A stretch of DNA of 64,000 nucleotides from Candidatus Obscuribacterales bacterium. Its GTDB lineage: Bacteria > Cyanobacteriota > Vampirovibrionia > Obscuribacterales > Obscuribacteraceae. Below the pieces are notes generated by a model. That model did no database searches. It saw nothing but the letters and a program-made list of their open reading frames with translations, and was not told the origin of the DNA. Positions 37,389 to 46,885 of the stretch are shown here, one piece after another. Within the stretch, counting starts at the first letter, position 1; every line of letters starts with the position of its first letter. Location of the stretch: positions 36,179-100,178 of the forward strand of contig JAGVKG010000017.1 in assembly GCA_020050685.1 (NCBI GenBank), given 5' to 3'. A program made the position numbers and the translations under genes.

Positions 37389-38789
37389 CTATCTAACGGA
37401 TGCAGATACTGGCTGCTTTTTAGCAGCTTCACCTACCAATTGAGCGGTAATTGCTTGGGCGGCAATTTTGCCATCTTGCACTGCCATGACAGTCGAGGCT
37501 TCTCCCTGGCTGCGTACGCAATCACCACCGGCAAATATTTTGGGATGGTCTGTACGATTGGTCTTCAGATCAATTTTGATATAACCCTTGACGCTGCCAA
37601 TGCCAAGTTTAGCCAGAGCATCCATGAAGCCCGTGTATTTCTTTTGGCCAATTGCCTTAATTACCATGTCGCAATCAATGACAAATTCCGAATTAGGAAT
37701 TGGCACTGGTGCCCTGCGTCCGGAAGCATCCGGTTCGCCCAGATCCATGCGCACACATTTCAAACCTTCAACTTGCTTATCACCGATTACAGCAATTGGT
37801 TGAGTCAGGAACATGAAGCTCACGCCTTCGCCCAATGCAAATTCGTATTCAAAGTGATAAGCCGGCATCTCTGCCTCAGAACGACGGTAAACCATCATCA
37901 CACGCTCGGCACCAAGGCGGCGAGAAATGGTGGCAGCGTCGATAGCTGTATTACCAGCACCAATTACTGCTACACGTTTGCCGAACTTGATTTGATCCAA
38001 CGGCATAGTTTTGGTTTCTTCAATAAACTCCAAGCCATCGAGGACTCCCGGAATGTTTTCGCCAGGAATTTCCATTTGCGGCACAGCGCCCAGACCAATC
38101 GAAATAAACACTGCATCATATTGATCGACGAGTTCTTCAAGCTTGATGTCTTTGCCAATTTCAACATTGGTTTTGATATTCACGCCCAGGTCTTCAATCA
38201 TTTTTACTTCGCGCAAACTGACTTCAATCGGCTCGCGGAAAACAACAATGCCGTAAGTATCCAGTCCACCAGCCAGTGGTTTCTTTTCATAACAAGTGAC
38301 ATCGAAACCTTGCTTGGCTAATTCACCAGCGCAAGAAAGTCCTGCAGGACCGGCACCAATTACAGCAACTTTTTTACCGTTTGGTTTGCCCTTCTTGAAG
38401 AACTTGAAATCACGTTGAATGGCATAGTCAGTGGCATAGCGTTGCAGGCGTCCGATGGCAATTGGCTTATGCTCATCATTAAGTACGCAGGCACCTTCAC
38501 AAAGTTCTTGCACCGGACAAACACGGGCACAAGTTGCACCCATCAAGTTTGATTCCAGAATTGTCTTGGCAGATCCTTTGACATTGCCAGTGGCAATTTT
38601 TTTGATGAAGGTTGGAATATCGATATGAGTGGGACATGCGGTCAAGCATGGTGCGTCATAGCAATAAAGACAACGGTTGGCTTCTGTAATCGCCTCGCGC
38701 TCGGAAAGCGGCGGATAGAACTCCTGGAACCGCTCTTTCAAAGTCATTTCCCAAGCTTTGTACTTAACTGGTTTGTAATGCTCAGCCAT
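37389..38789 (-). CDS. preT: dihydropyrimidine dehydrogenase, NADH-binding subunit (PreT)
   Basis: 466 residues, homologous to glutamate-synthase small subunits: N-terminal iron-sulfur Cys sets (CLYCYDAPCLTACPTHID, CARVCPVQELCEGACV), FAD site KVAVIGAGPAGLSCAGELA, NAD(P) site KRVAVIGAGNTAIDAATIS and the C-terminal IFAGGDCVRSQGEASTVMAV. It passes electrons from NADH to PreA. Preceded by the beta-ureidopropionase-like gene 49 nt upstream. Confidence 0.95.
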   Translation of the reverse strand: MAEHYKPVKYKAWEMTLKERFQEFYPPLSEREAITEANRCLYCYDAPCLTACPTHIDIPTFIKKIATGNVKGSAKTILESNLMGATCARVCPVQELCEGACVLNDEHKPIAIGRLQRYATDYAIQRDFKFFKKGKPNGKKVAVIGAGPAGLSCAGELAKQGFDVTCYEKKPLAGGLDTYGIVVFREPIEVSLREVKMIEDLGVNIKTNVEIGKDIKLEELVDQYDAVFISIGLGAVPQMEIPGENIPGVLDGLEFIEETKTMPLDQIKFGKRVAVIGAGNTAIDAATISRRLGAERVMMVYRRSEAEMPAYHFEYEFALGEGVSFMFLTQPIAVIGDKQVEGLKCVRMDLGEPDASGRRAPVPIPNSEFVIDCDMVIKAIGQKKYTGFMDALAKLGIGSVKGYIKIDLKTNRTDHPKIFAGGDCVRSQGEASTVMAVQDGKIAAQAITAQLVGEAAKKQPVSASVR

Positions 38790-38838
38790 TTATCTCATTC
38801 ACTCCGCTTAAGCTCGCTTCAACCTAGTGCCTTCCGAT

Positions 38839-39726
38839 TTAGAGAAGCACTAGTTCTTCGTAGGTTTCCGGTCTGCGATCGCGATAGAACTGCCATGTGT
38901 CACGAACTTCTTTGATTTGTTCGAAATCTAGATCAGCAACCACAAGCTCGTCTTGATCACGGCTACCTTGGGCTACGAATTGTCCGCGCGGATTGCAGAA
39001 ATAACTTTGACCATAGAATTCACCAATGTTCCATGGAGCTTCCGTACCAACTCTGTTGATTGCGCCAATGAAATAACCGTTGGCGCAAGCATGGGCTGGT
39101 TGTTCAATCTTCCAGAGATATTCGGACAAGCCGGCAACTGTTGCCGAAGGATTGAAAACAATTTCTGCTCCGTTTAAGCCAAGCACGCGGGCGCCTTCTG
39201 GGAAGTGTCTGTCATAACAAATGTAGACACCAACTTTAGCGTAACGAGTTTGGAATACTGGGTATCCCAGATTGCCTGGACGGAAGTAGAATTTTTCCCA
39301 GAAGCCTGGGTTAACTTGGGGAATATGGCTCTTGCGATATTTGCCGACGAAGCTGCCATCAGCATCAATCACGGCTGCAGTGTTGTAATAAACACCAGTT
39401 TGTTCCTTTTCGTAAATCGGAACCACAAGCACCATGCTGTATTCTTTGGCAACTTTTTGCAGTCTTTGAATTGTCGGTCCGTTTGGAATTTCCTCGGCAG
39501 CGTCATACCAAGCTGCATTTTGCTCAGCACAGAAATAAGGACCATCAAACAATTCTTGATAGCAAAGAATTTGCACACCCTTTTCCGCAGCTTGCTTGGT
39601 GAGCTTCAAATGCTTTTCCAGCATAGCTTCCTTAATCTCACCAATTAGCTTGCGATCTGCACCATTGAGTGGTGGCACAATCTCATTTTTTGCTTGGATT
39701 AGTCCACAACGCACCACATTTGCCAT
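38839..39726 (-). CDS. nitrilase-superfamily amidohydrolase, likely beta-ureidopropionase
   Basis: 295 residues with the Glu-Lys-Cys catalytic set of carbon-nitrogen hydrolases: Glu in CYQELFDGPYF, Lys in GKYRKSHIPQ and Cys in VGVYICYDRHFPEGAR. In this operon it most likely hydrolyses N-carbamoyl-beta-alanine (or the methyl analogue) to the amino acid, CO2 and ammonia, the third step of reductive pyrimidine breakdown. N-carbamoylputrescine amidase is the main alternative. The middle enzyme, dihydropyrimidinase, is not in the window. Confidence 0.8.
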   Translation of the reverse strand: MANVVRCGLIQAKNEIVPPLNGADRKLIGEIKEAMLEKHLKLTKQAAEKGVQILCYQELFDGPYFCAEQNAAWYDAAEEIPNGPTIQRLQKVAKEYSMVLVVPIYEKEQTGVYYNTAAVIDADGSFVGKYRKSHIPQVNPGFWEKFYFRPGNLGYPVFQTRYAKVGVYICYDRHFPEGARVLGLNGAEIVFNPSATVAGLSEYLWKIEQPAHACANGYFIGAINRVGTEAPWNIGEFYGQSYFCNPRGQFVAQGSRDQDELVVADLDFEQIKEVRDTWQFYRDRRPETYEELVLL

Positions 39727-39752
39727 AGCCCTACGTCCTCCGATATCTGAAT

Positions 39753-41141
39753 TTAGCGTGAAAGAACCTTTGATACTGTTTCTACACCCTGCCGCACTGC
39801 TTGCAGGCAGGTATCTACATTTTCTTTGGTGATTGATAGTGGCGGCTTAATGCGAATCACATTACCGAATAATCCACCTTTTCCTATTATCACTCCATTA
39901 TCCTTGGCGTGCTCAACTATACGAGCCGTCTCTTGTGCCAGTGGTGTCTTGTCTTCGGCAGCAATTTCCACGCCGAGCATCAGACCCTTGCCCCGCACAT
40001 CTGCCATGATTGGATAGGACTTAGCCATATCTCTCAGTCCTTCCAGCAAATAATCACCAACCACTTTGGCATTTTCCATCAACTTTTCTTCTTCGATAGT
40101 TTCAATCACGGCCAGTGCCGTTGCCGATGAAACCGGATTGCCACCAAAGGTGTTTATCGATTGCTTTTGACCAGCCTTAGCAATTTCATCAGTGGTGATC
40201 ATCGCACCAATTGGTGCACCATTACCCAGACCCTTGGCCATGGTGATCATGTCCGGCTGCACGTTCCAATTTGTAATGCCGAACATGTGCTTGCCAGTTC
40301 TACCGAATCCGGTTTGCACTTCGTCAGCAATGAACTTGACACCATACTTATCGAGAATTTTCTTCACTTGACCGAAGTATTCATCCGGCGGTGTGATTGT
40401 GCCACCAACACCCTGAATTGGTTCGGCGATCATGCAAGCAGCCGATCCGCCAGTTTGAGTTTGAATCACTCTTTCCACGTCTTGCGCACATTCGAGATTG
40501 CAAGAATCAGGAGTCTTCTTAAACGGACAACGATAGCAATAGGCATTAGCAGCGAAAACAATTCCCGCAGCTGAAGGCACTTCCGGACGCCAGTTGTGAT
40601 TGCCGGTAAGCGCATTAGCTAAATGCGAAAAACCATGATACGAATGCTGAAGCGCAATTACTTCAAAACGCTTGGACGCAACACGAGCAAGCAGAATTGC
40701 TGCTTCATTTGCTTCCGTTCCGGAATTGGTGATGTAAGACTTATTTAAATTGCCTGGTGTGATTTGCGCCAGCTTCTCTGCCAAATCAACCATCGGCTGC
40801 GTCATAAAAGAAGTCGATGTATGCTGCAACTTCTTCAGTTGTTCAATCGTGCGTTCCGTTACTTTTGGATGGCAGTGACCAACCGATACCGTCACGATGC
40901 CTGCAAACATATCTAAATATTGGCGACCCTTCTCGTCAAGAAGATATTGCCCTTTACCTTGAACTAAATGCGGCGGGTCGTTGTAAAGCTGTTTAACGCT
41001 AGGAACGACGTACTTCTCACGCTTGAGTTTGAGTTCTTCTCTGGAAAGCGGCTGATTCACAATTTTTCTCCTAACTGTAATGCCACCAGGCAGCTTGATC
41101 ACTTGACGAGCCCGGAAAGCCAGATTGTCGGAATCCTTCAA
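39753..41141 (-). CDS. class III aminotransferase, likely beta-alanine or 3-aminoisobutyrate transaminase
   Basis: 462 residues. PLP-dependent class III enzyme: YLDMFAGIVTVSVGHCHPKV, ITNSGTEANEAAI, ADEVQTGFGRTGKHMFG and the PLP Lys in TMAKGLGNGAPIGAMI. Close in pattern to AGXT2-type omega-transaminases. In this context it would take the beta-alanine made by the downstream hydrolase. A four-Cys insertion (CYRC ... C ... C, around residue 205) is a recognisable subgroup trait. First gene of the operon; 26 nt before the next. Confidence 0.85.
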   Translation of the reverse strand: MKDSDNLAFRARQVIKLPGGITVRRKIVNQPLSREELKLKREKYVVPSVKQLYNDPPHLVQGKGQYLLDEKGRQYLDMFAGIVTVSVGHCHPKVTERTIEQLKKLQHTSTSFMTQPMVDLAEKLAQITPGNLNKSYITNSGTEANEAAILLARVASKRFEVIALQHSYHGFSHLANALTGNHNWRPEVPSAAGIVFAANAYCYRCPFKKTPDSCNLECAQDVERVIQTQTGGSAACMIAEPIQGVGGTITPPDEYFGQVKKILDKYGVKFIADEVQTGFGRTGKHMFGITNWNVQPDMITMAKGLGNGAPIGAMITTDEIAKAGQKQSINTFGGNPVSSATALAVIETIEEEKLMENAKVVGDYLLEGLRDMAKSYPIMADVRGKGLMLGVEIAAEDKTPLAQETARIVEHAKDNGVIIGKGGLFGNVIRIKPPLSITKENVDTCLQAVRQGVETVSKVLSR

Positions 41142-41459
41142 CGTTTTAAGACAACGTATTGACTGAACCTTTGGAAGAAATACAACTAATTATTAAGCCG
41201 GTCAAGAGATCCCAGTTAATGCTTGTTAAACCCCGGCCCCGCATCATCCTAGCCCATTAGTTGAAAGTGGCATCCTGTCTGTAATTGATTGTTTGTATGC
41301 CATCCTCACGAGCAAATTTTGATCGCCTTTATTAGTCATCATTTATTGAGAAATTCGCATCATGAGCCACGTGCTCTTTTCCTCATGCAAAGCACTTGTA
41401 TACTTATAAGATTCTTCTGGTTAGATTCTATCGGCTAAGGCACCTGGTAAAGTTAGCAA
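41142..41459. other. intergenic region between divergent aminotransferase and MBOAT genes
   Basis: 318 bp without a convincing coding frame, AT-rich near its right end. TATAAG at 41405-41410 may be a -10 box for the MBOAT gene, but no good -35 accompanies it. The region must hold the promoters for both divergent operons. No strong inverted repeat was found. Confidence 0.4.
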
Positions 41460-42974
41460 ATGATTTTTAGCTCAATCCAATACTTTCTCTTTCTGCCAAT
41501 CGTCGTCTTCTTGTATTGGCGCACGAAAGGACTGACGCGTCTTTGTCTGGTCGTGGCGGCAAGTTACTTCTTTTACATGAGCTGGCTGCCCATTTATGGC
41601 CTCTTTCTTTTGGCAATGAGCCTAGCCAATTGGAGCCTGGGAATCTTGATTGCCTGGGCGAATAAAAAGCATGCCACCAGACCGCTTGCTAAACCACTTC
41701 TCTGGATTGGTTTGGCTTTGAATCTCGGTTCACTTTGCTATTACAAATACACCGATTTCATTTTACAAAGCCTCTCTCAAGTTTTCAATTTCATTGCCAC
41801 ACCGCTTTCGCATATGACTGGCATGATGCCAGCCGATCTGACAATTCCAGATGCACCACTGTTGAATTTAGTCTTACCGCTCGGCATATCTTTCTTTGTT
41901 TTTGAGTTTGTCCATTATTTAATCGATGTTTATCGCGGCAGTCAGCCAATTAGATCGTGGTTAGAGTTTGCTGCCTTTGCAGCGTTTTTCCCTTCGCAAA
42001 TTGCCGGCCCAATTAAACGCTTTCAAGACTTCGTCCTCAAGCTAAGAGCCCCTCTGCCTTGGTCATCAGCGTTATTTGACGAAGCGATGTCTTTGTTCAT
42101 GCAAGGTCTTTTCAAAAAAGTTGTACTTGCTGACACGCTCGGCTCGATTACATTTTTTGGTTTTGCTGCCAATCACACATTGTCCTTTGGTGATGCGGTC
42201 ATCTGTGCTGTCGGTTTTGTTGTTCAGGTTTATTGTGATTTTTCCGGTTATACGGATATGGGCAGAGGCTCTGCACTCTTAATGGGCATCAGGTTGCCGG
42301 AAAACTTTGCTTTGCCTTATCTCGCGCCAGATCTTTCAGAATTTTGGCGCCGCTGGCATATGTCTTTGTCGTACTGGCTGAGAGACTACGTTTATATTCC
42401 ACTTGGTGGATCGCGCGTCGGTCGCTTTACCAATTGGCGCAACCTGATGGCCGTCATGGTGGCATGTGGCGTTTGGCATGGTTCGGCTTGGCACTATGTC
42501 ATCTTCGGCATCTTGCAAGGCGTGGGACTAATCATCAATCGCGAATGGAAGATCTTTCTCTCTTCCTTCAAATCGCTTGAAGCAGCTGCCAATACAGTTT
42601 TTGCCAAACAAATTGGCGTGGTTGTCACCATGGCTTTCATTACAGTTTGTTTTGTGATCTTCCGTGCTCCGGATATTCCGCATGCTTTCAATATTTTGAA
42701 TGGCTTTACAAACTTTGCCGGCGAGTGCACTTTGTTTGAGCCAATTCAAAAATGTGGCGCTATTCAGTTCGTGCTTATTTACATGGCCTTTTGGATCTTT
42801 ACGGAGTTGGTCAAATCGAAACCAGCTTTATTCAATGTCATCCGCGACCAGGCACCAAATTCGGTATCAGTCTTCAAGCAACCAATTCGTTTGGCTTCTT
42901 GGACTGCTGCCTTGATTTTGATGTTTGCCGCCAAGCCAATTGTTGCTGTTCCCTTTGTTTACTTCCAGTTCTAG
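41460..42974 (+). CDS. MBOAT family O-acyltransferase (AlgI/DltB-like)
   Basis: 504 residues, polytopic. MBOAT signatures: FPSQIAGPIKRFQ, DFSGYTDMGRGSALLMG, FWRRWHMSLSYWLRDYVYIPLGG and the catalytic His region ACGVWHGSAWHYVIFG. These enzymes move acyl (usually acetyl) groups across the membrane onto exported polysaccharide. The SGNH partner follows 7 nt downstream, as in alginate- and other exopolysaccharide-acetylation pairs. The polysaccharide itself is not identifiable from this window. Confidence 0.9.
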   Translation: MIFSSIQYFLFLPIVVFLYWRTKGLTRLCLVVAASYFFYMSWLPIYGLFLLAMSLANWSLGILIAWANKKHATRPLAKPLLWIGLALNLGSLCYYKYTDFILQSLSQVFNFIATPLSHMTGMMPADLTIPDAPLLNLVLPLGISFFVFEFVHYLIDVYRGSQPIRSWLEFAAFAAFFPSQIAGPIKRFQDFVLKLRAPLPWSSALFDEAMSLFMQGLFKKVVLADTLGSITFFGFAANHTLSFGDAVICAVGFVVQVYCDFSGYTDMGRGSALLMGIRLPENFALPYLAPDLSEFWRRWHMSLSYWLRDYVYIPLGGSRVGRFTNWRNLMAVMVACGVWHGSAWHYVIFGILQGVGLIINREWKIFLSSFKSLEAAANTVFAKQIGVVVTMAFITVCFVIFRAPDIPHAFNILNGFTNFAGECTLFEPIQKCGAIQFVLIYMAFWIFTELVKSKPALFNVIRDQAPNSVSVFKQPIRLASWTAALILMFAAKPIVAVPFVYFQF

Positions 42975-42981
42975 TTTCTAA

Positions 42982-44502
42982 ATGAATACACTTACACAAC
43001 CACCTAAATCGACTACGCCACCCATCGGCAAAAACAAGAAGCCAAACAAATTGGCTTGGCTTGGTCAGGTTTTGGTCTGGCAAGTGATTGCTCTTCTGCT
43101 CGTCGAACTAATGCTTTCCTGGGCCGGTTTGGGAGAAGAAGAAATGTTTGCTTTGGACGCGGAGCTTGGCACCAAACACATGAGCAATAAGCACATAACT
43201 TGGCGCTCAGAAGGATTTGCTCGATCGTATTTTGACGCCAATGGCATGCGCGAGCCCAATCTGACAATTGCAAAACCACAAGGCACTTATCGTATTGCCA
43301 TGCTTGGTGATTCGATGGTCGAAGGTCTGCAAGTTCCTGTCGAAAAGTCTTTCGGACAAATACTGCAAGAAGACATTAACCAAAGCAACCACAACAAAGT
43401 GCAAGTGCTCAACTTTGGCACTTCCGGATATTCGACTGCCCAAGAATATTTGCAGTTGAAAAAGCAAGTCTTCAAATATCAACCAGACATAGTGATTGCC
43501 TTTTATAACAGCCGCGACATTTTTGAGAATTGGTCTTCGCCGGATGAGACAATTACCAATTTGCGTCCTAATGCTTTGCATTTGCCAGGAGCAAATCTGG
43601 TGATTGATTATTCGCCAGTGCTTGCCTGGAGCCGCAGCGCACGTGGAAAGTTCATGATCGCTACAGCCTGGCTCAGACAACATTCAAGGGTCTGGGGACT
43701 AGCGACTGCTGCGCAAACCGAGTGGAGTTATGCCAGCCCGTTTTATCGCGCCTTCTGCACTTTCCTCGGCAATCCCAAACGTGGCATAAAAGAAATGACT
43801 GAAGCACTCAAGCCAAAAGCTGAGAGCCAGCCATCTTTCAACATTCTCAAATTTGAGAATACCGATCCTACACATATGGCTACAGCCAATACAACAATTG
43901 GTGAGCATCCAAATCCTTGGGCTTCCGCTTTAATGGCCAAGAAGTCCAAGCAAGAGCAAGCTGACGATAAACAATCTTCTGACAAACAAGCAAAAGACAA
44001 ATACGACATGCTTAACAGTGCCGCACCAAATAAAGCACTGAGGAGCGACACTAAAGAAATCACGGGCGATCAAACTCTCGCGCCCGCAAAGCCGGTCTAT
44101 TCCAAAGAAGCTCAAGCTGGACGAAATAATTACATCGGACTGATCACGCGCACGCAAGCATCTTTATATGCCGAGATGTTGAAAGAATGTACAGCACACA
44201 AGGCGAAGTTGATTGTCATTGCTTTGCCATCGCGACCGACATTGTCTCCCATGCCCTGTGTGGAAACAGAATTTTTCCACATAAGCTACCCGCAAGAAAT
44301 CGAGATGATTTCCGGCATGCTCGGCAAGCTCGGCATTCCCGTGTTTGATTCCGAAAAGGCAGCAACAACTATTCCGAAAGACGAAGTAAACAAACTCTTC
44401 TACTCCATGCATTTGACACCGGCAGGACACGAATATCTCGCAAGATCCATCTCCCCCTTTGTCCACGCTCAAATGCATCAAGCCCAATCATCTAACCCCT
44501 AA
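42982..44502 (+). CDS. membrane-anchored SGNH-hydrolase-like acyltransferase partner
   Basis: 506 residues. One N-terminal transmembrane helix (VLVWQVIALLLVELMLSWAG), then an SGNH/GDSL fold: GDSMVEGLQ (nucleophile Ser), NFGTSGYST (block II Gly), and a C-terminal SMHLTPAGHEYLA that keeps the His. The Asp usually three residues before that His is not present (Tyr instead). A charged low-complexity insert (Lys/Gln/Asp, residues ~310-345) splits the domain. Paired with the MBOAT protein, it probably transfers the acyl group to the polysaccharide outside the membrane. Confidence 0.75.
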   Translation: MNTLTQPPKSTTPPIGKNKKPNKLAWLGQVLVWQVIALLLVELMLSWAGLGEEEMFALDAELGTKHMSNKHITWRSEGFARSYFDANGMREPNLTIAKPQGTYRIAMLGDSMVEGLQVPVEKSFGQILQEDINQSNHNKVQVLNFGTSGYSTAQEYLQLKKQVFKYQPDIVIAFYNSRDIFENWSSPDETITNLRPNALHLPGANLVIDYSPVLAWSRSARGKFMIATAWLRQHSRVWGLATAAQTEWSYASPFYRAFCTFLGNPKRGIKEMTEALKPKAESQPSFNILKFENTDPTHMATANTTIGEHPNPWASALMAKKSKQEQADDKQSSDKQAKDKYDMLNSAAPNKALRSDTKEITGDQTLAPAKPVYSKEAQAGRNNYIGLITRTQASLYAEMLKECTAHKAKLIVIALPSRPTLSPMPCVETEFFHISYPQEIEMISGMLGKLGIPVFDSEKAATTIPKDEVNKLFYSMHLTPAGHEYLARSISPFVHAQMHQAQSSNP

Positions 44503-44518
44503 TTTCTCAAGGTATACT

Positions 44519-44824
44519 ATGGCACTCAAGTATTTTGCCTATGTTTTTCTTTCACCAGGATATGATCCAAAGAAAAATGTTGTCACAACTGAAGCCAATG
44601 GCGTTCGCTTTAAGGCAGTCGGTGTTGATATTGCTCACAAAGAACAAGTCGTCGATGTAGCCAAAGAATTAGTTGCCGACGGCGTACAATTAATTGAACT
44701 ATGCGGCGGCTTCGGACCAACTTGGATAGCTAAAGTTTGCGAAGCGACAAATAACGCTGTGCCAATCGGAGGCGTCTCCTACGGACCGGAGTGGCGCAAA
44801 CCAATGCTCGATATTTTAGCTTAA
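44519..44824 (+). CDS. DUF6506-like small protein
   Basis: 101 residues from ATG 44519, behind AAGG at 8 nt; the frame continues upstream into the preceding gene but the homology starts here. It shows a compact alpha/beta fold with FAYVFLSPGYDP, VELCGG-like VQLIELCGGFGPTW and VPIGGVSYGPEWR, matching the small DUF6506 type. Function unknown; 16 nt after the SGNH gene. Confidence 0.65.
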   Translation: MALKYFAYVFLSPGYDPKKNVVTTEANGVRFKAVGVDIAHKEQVVDVAKELVADGVQLIELCGGFGPTWIAKVCEATNNAVPIGGVSYGPEWRKPMLDILA

Positions 44825-44850
44825 GCCAAGGACAATTCGAACCGAGTTTC

Positions 44851-44878
44851 ACCATTTTTTCCAAGTGGAAAAAATGGT
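44851..44878. terminator. 13-bp perfect inverted repeat with 2-nt centre
   Basis: ACCATTTTTTCCA-AG-TGGAAAAAATGGT lies between two convergent genes. The T6/A6 runs within the arms suggest a bidirectional transcription terminator, although the T-run is inside the stem rather than after it. Confidence 0.45.
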
Positions 44879-44995
44879 TCTTAACGACTTGTCCAACATT
44901 ATTACAAGCCGTCATAGCCTTATCAACAACCCGTCTAAATTTATCCTAGTTGCGTAATCTAGGATTGGTTGCAGATCTCTGGCAGACCAGTATAG

Positions 44996-46879
44996 TCATT
45001 GCGAATACTTCACAAAGGCGTGGTAAACGACAGCAGTATCCCCATCCACCGCGATTGTTCGTTGACCGCTTGTCGGCACGGCGTAATACATGGGATCGCG
45101 TTTGAGTTCGGCGATGTGTTTATGCGTGTCGACATCGGTTCTCTGGATATAGGGCGGATTCCATTTTCCCAAGTCGGTGATGTAATACTTATCGGGCGCG
45201 TCGTCGTCGGGATCTCGTCCGAGCGCTGGGTAGACACGATAAAGTTTGTCGCCGCTCCAGTAAATGAATGGCACTGCGGTTTCCGGTGCCCAATCTCTAC
45301 CTGACTCTTCGAATCCCGGTAGTTTAGATAGCCAGTTGCATGCAGGGTTATGTTTGCCGGAAACCGTCAGAAGCAACTTCTCGCGAAACGGCGCATAAAG
45401 TATTGTCAACGACTCCTTCGGTCGTGATTTGTATAGGTTCATCGCAATTTGCTCAGTCAGAAATTCGTCGAAAGTCTCACCGCTCCGGCGCACTGTCGCG
45501 ATTAGCTTATCAAGATTATATACATAGTTTTGACCCGTTATCCTGAACTCTATTGCCCCCTCTATTTCTGCTAATCGGTTTTGTTCCATATACATTACGT
45601 CTTTCTTGAGGAGATCGAGAGTCGGGAGCGACGAGCTGAACTTGGTACCTGGCTTTAATTGAAGGCTACTCATATGGGACTCAAGAGCAGCTCGCATTTC
45701 CTTGGTCAGGGGCAGGTCGCCGCGAACTTCGTGCCATGCCTGGTAAATCCGGTCAATTGTTTCGCGCACCGTAACTAATACCATACGCTCCGAGGCCGCA
45801 GATTTTGCGGCTAGCTTCTCGAAGCTTTTCTCGGTAACTTGATTGAATTCTCGATTTCCGCCCAGGCGCAGGCTCAGGTCGTCATTTGCCATGTAGAGGG
45901 TGGTCGGGACGAAGTCGTAGGCTGGAGAAAGCCGGGGATTTCGACCATCGGCGTACAGCAGTGACCAGTTCTTCAGATGCATATCGCCATTGCCGATCAC
46001 GACGGTGAACACAAGTCTTCTTATGTACTCGGTGAAATCCTCCTCACCGCATTCGCTTAGGATGACGTAGCCGATTCTGTCAAAGCTGGCGTTCTCGTAT
46101 TTTTCTGTAGGATAGATGCCGAAGATTTGAGCAAAATCCTCCATATGAATGCGCGTGTCGTTTTTTCCTCGGTCAAATCGTTTCACTGCCAAGCTATCTC
46201 CAAACTTTTCGTTGATATCGGACGGCAGGCCTGACACCGAAGCAGTTGAAATTAGTTTGAATTCGGGCACTGTAATGCCGGAGCGCTCGGCGAGCTTCAG
46301 CATTGAAAATTCCGCCTCGGGAACATGCCGGTGACTATTGCTAGGGAGCTTCACTATCCAACCGCCGCCAATTCCATCGGCAGGGATTGTCAGTCCACCT
46401 GTTGATTCCATGACAGCCGAAAATTTGAGTTGAACGCCTGCTAGCGAAAATCTCAACACTTTTGCTTCAGTGGCAGAACGTTGTTGTTGATCGTGCGTAC
46501 CTTCGTCCTGTAGATCGTCTGAGGACATCACGCGTACTGCGCCAGGTAGATCATTGCCCAGTGCTGCTATAAGGAAGAACTCTCGTCCGCTTTTTACATT
46601 TGCCTTTTTTGCCAGATAGTCACGTAGATGGCCTTCCGGCAAAAGATTCGAGAAGAAAGGTGGGAGCGTTGCGGAGCCACGAATTTTCTCAGTTGTTTTG
46701 AGCTCTCCCATTGGTGTCTTAAACCAAAGGGAGAGCGTTGGTCGCGCAACGTTTGCGACGTATGACTCATCAAAGGCAAACAACGTGTTATCACCGGCAA
46801 GCAAAGTGAGCGTGCCAACTTTTGTATCGTTCAACTTCACGTTGAGAATTCTCGATAGTTTGTTTTCGGTTGCGGACAT
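44996..46879 (-). CDS. HipA-like kinase toxin with a C-terminal extension
   Basis: 627 residues. Residues ~1-410 are a HipA-type serine/threonine kinase: N-terminal subdomain, LAGVQLKFSA, VKLPSNS and LAVKRFDR nucleotide-binding parts, catalytic NGDMHLKNWSLL and metal-binding LSPAYDFVPT. HipA toxins phosphorylate translation factors such as glutamyl-tRNA synthetase and cause dormancy. Residues ~415-627 are an additional domain with no recognised family, rich in Trp, Tyr and charged residues; ordinary HipA stops near 440. The paired HipB-like gene is 6 nt upstream. Codon and base usage look different from the neighbouring metabolic genes, suggesting acquisition. Confidence 0.85.
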   Translation of the reverse strand: MSATENKLSRILNVKLNDTKVGTLTLLAGDNTLFAFDESYVANVARPTLSLWFKTPMGELKTTEKIRGSATLPPFFSNLLPEGHLRDYLAKKANVKSGREFFLIAALGNDLPGAVRVMSSDDLQDEGTHDQQQRSATEAKVLRFSLAGVQLKFSAVMESTGGLTIPADGIGGGWIVKLPSNSHRHVPEAEFSMLKLAERSGITVPEFKLISTASVSGLPSDINEKFGDSLAVKRFDRGKNDTRIHMEDFAQIFGIYPTEKYENASFDRIGYVILSECGEEDFTEYIRRLVFTVVIGNGDMHLKNWSLLYADGRNPRLSPAYDFVPTTLYMANDDLSLRLGGNREFNQVTEKSFEKLAAKSAASERMVLVTVRETIDRIYQAWHEVRGDLPLTKEMRAALESHMSSLQLKPGTKFSSSLPTLDLLKKDVMYMEQNRLAEIEGAIEFRITGQNYVYNLDKLIATVRRSGETFDEFLTEQIAMNLYKSRPKESLTILYAPFREKLLLTVSGKHNPACNWLSKLPGFEESGRDWAPETAVPFIYWSGDKLYRVYPALGRDPDDDAPDKYYITDLGKWNPPYIQRTDVDTHKHIAELKRDPMYYAVPTSGQRTIAVDGDTAVVYHAFVKYSQ

Positions 46880-46885
46880 TTTGTT

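Noticed and set aside
37440..38321. 293-codon open frame on the plus strand
   Set aside because: Antisense to preT, with His/Asn-rich, non-homologous translation; the minus-strand gene has full family motifs.
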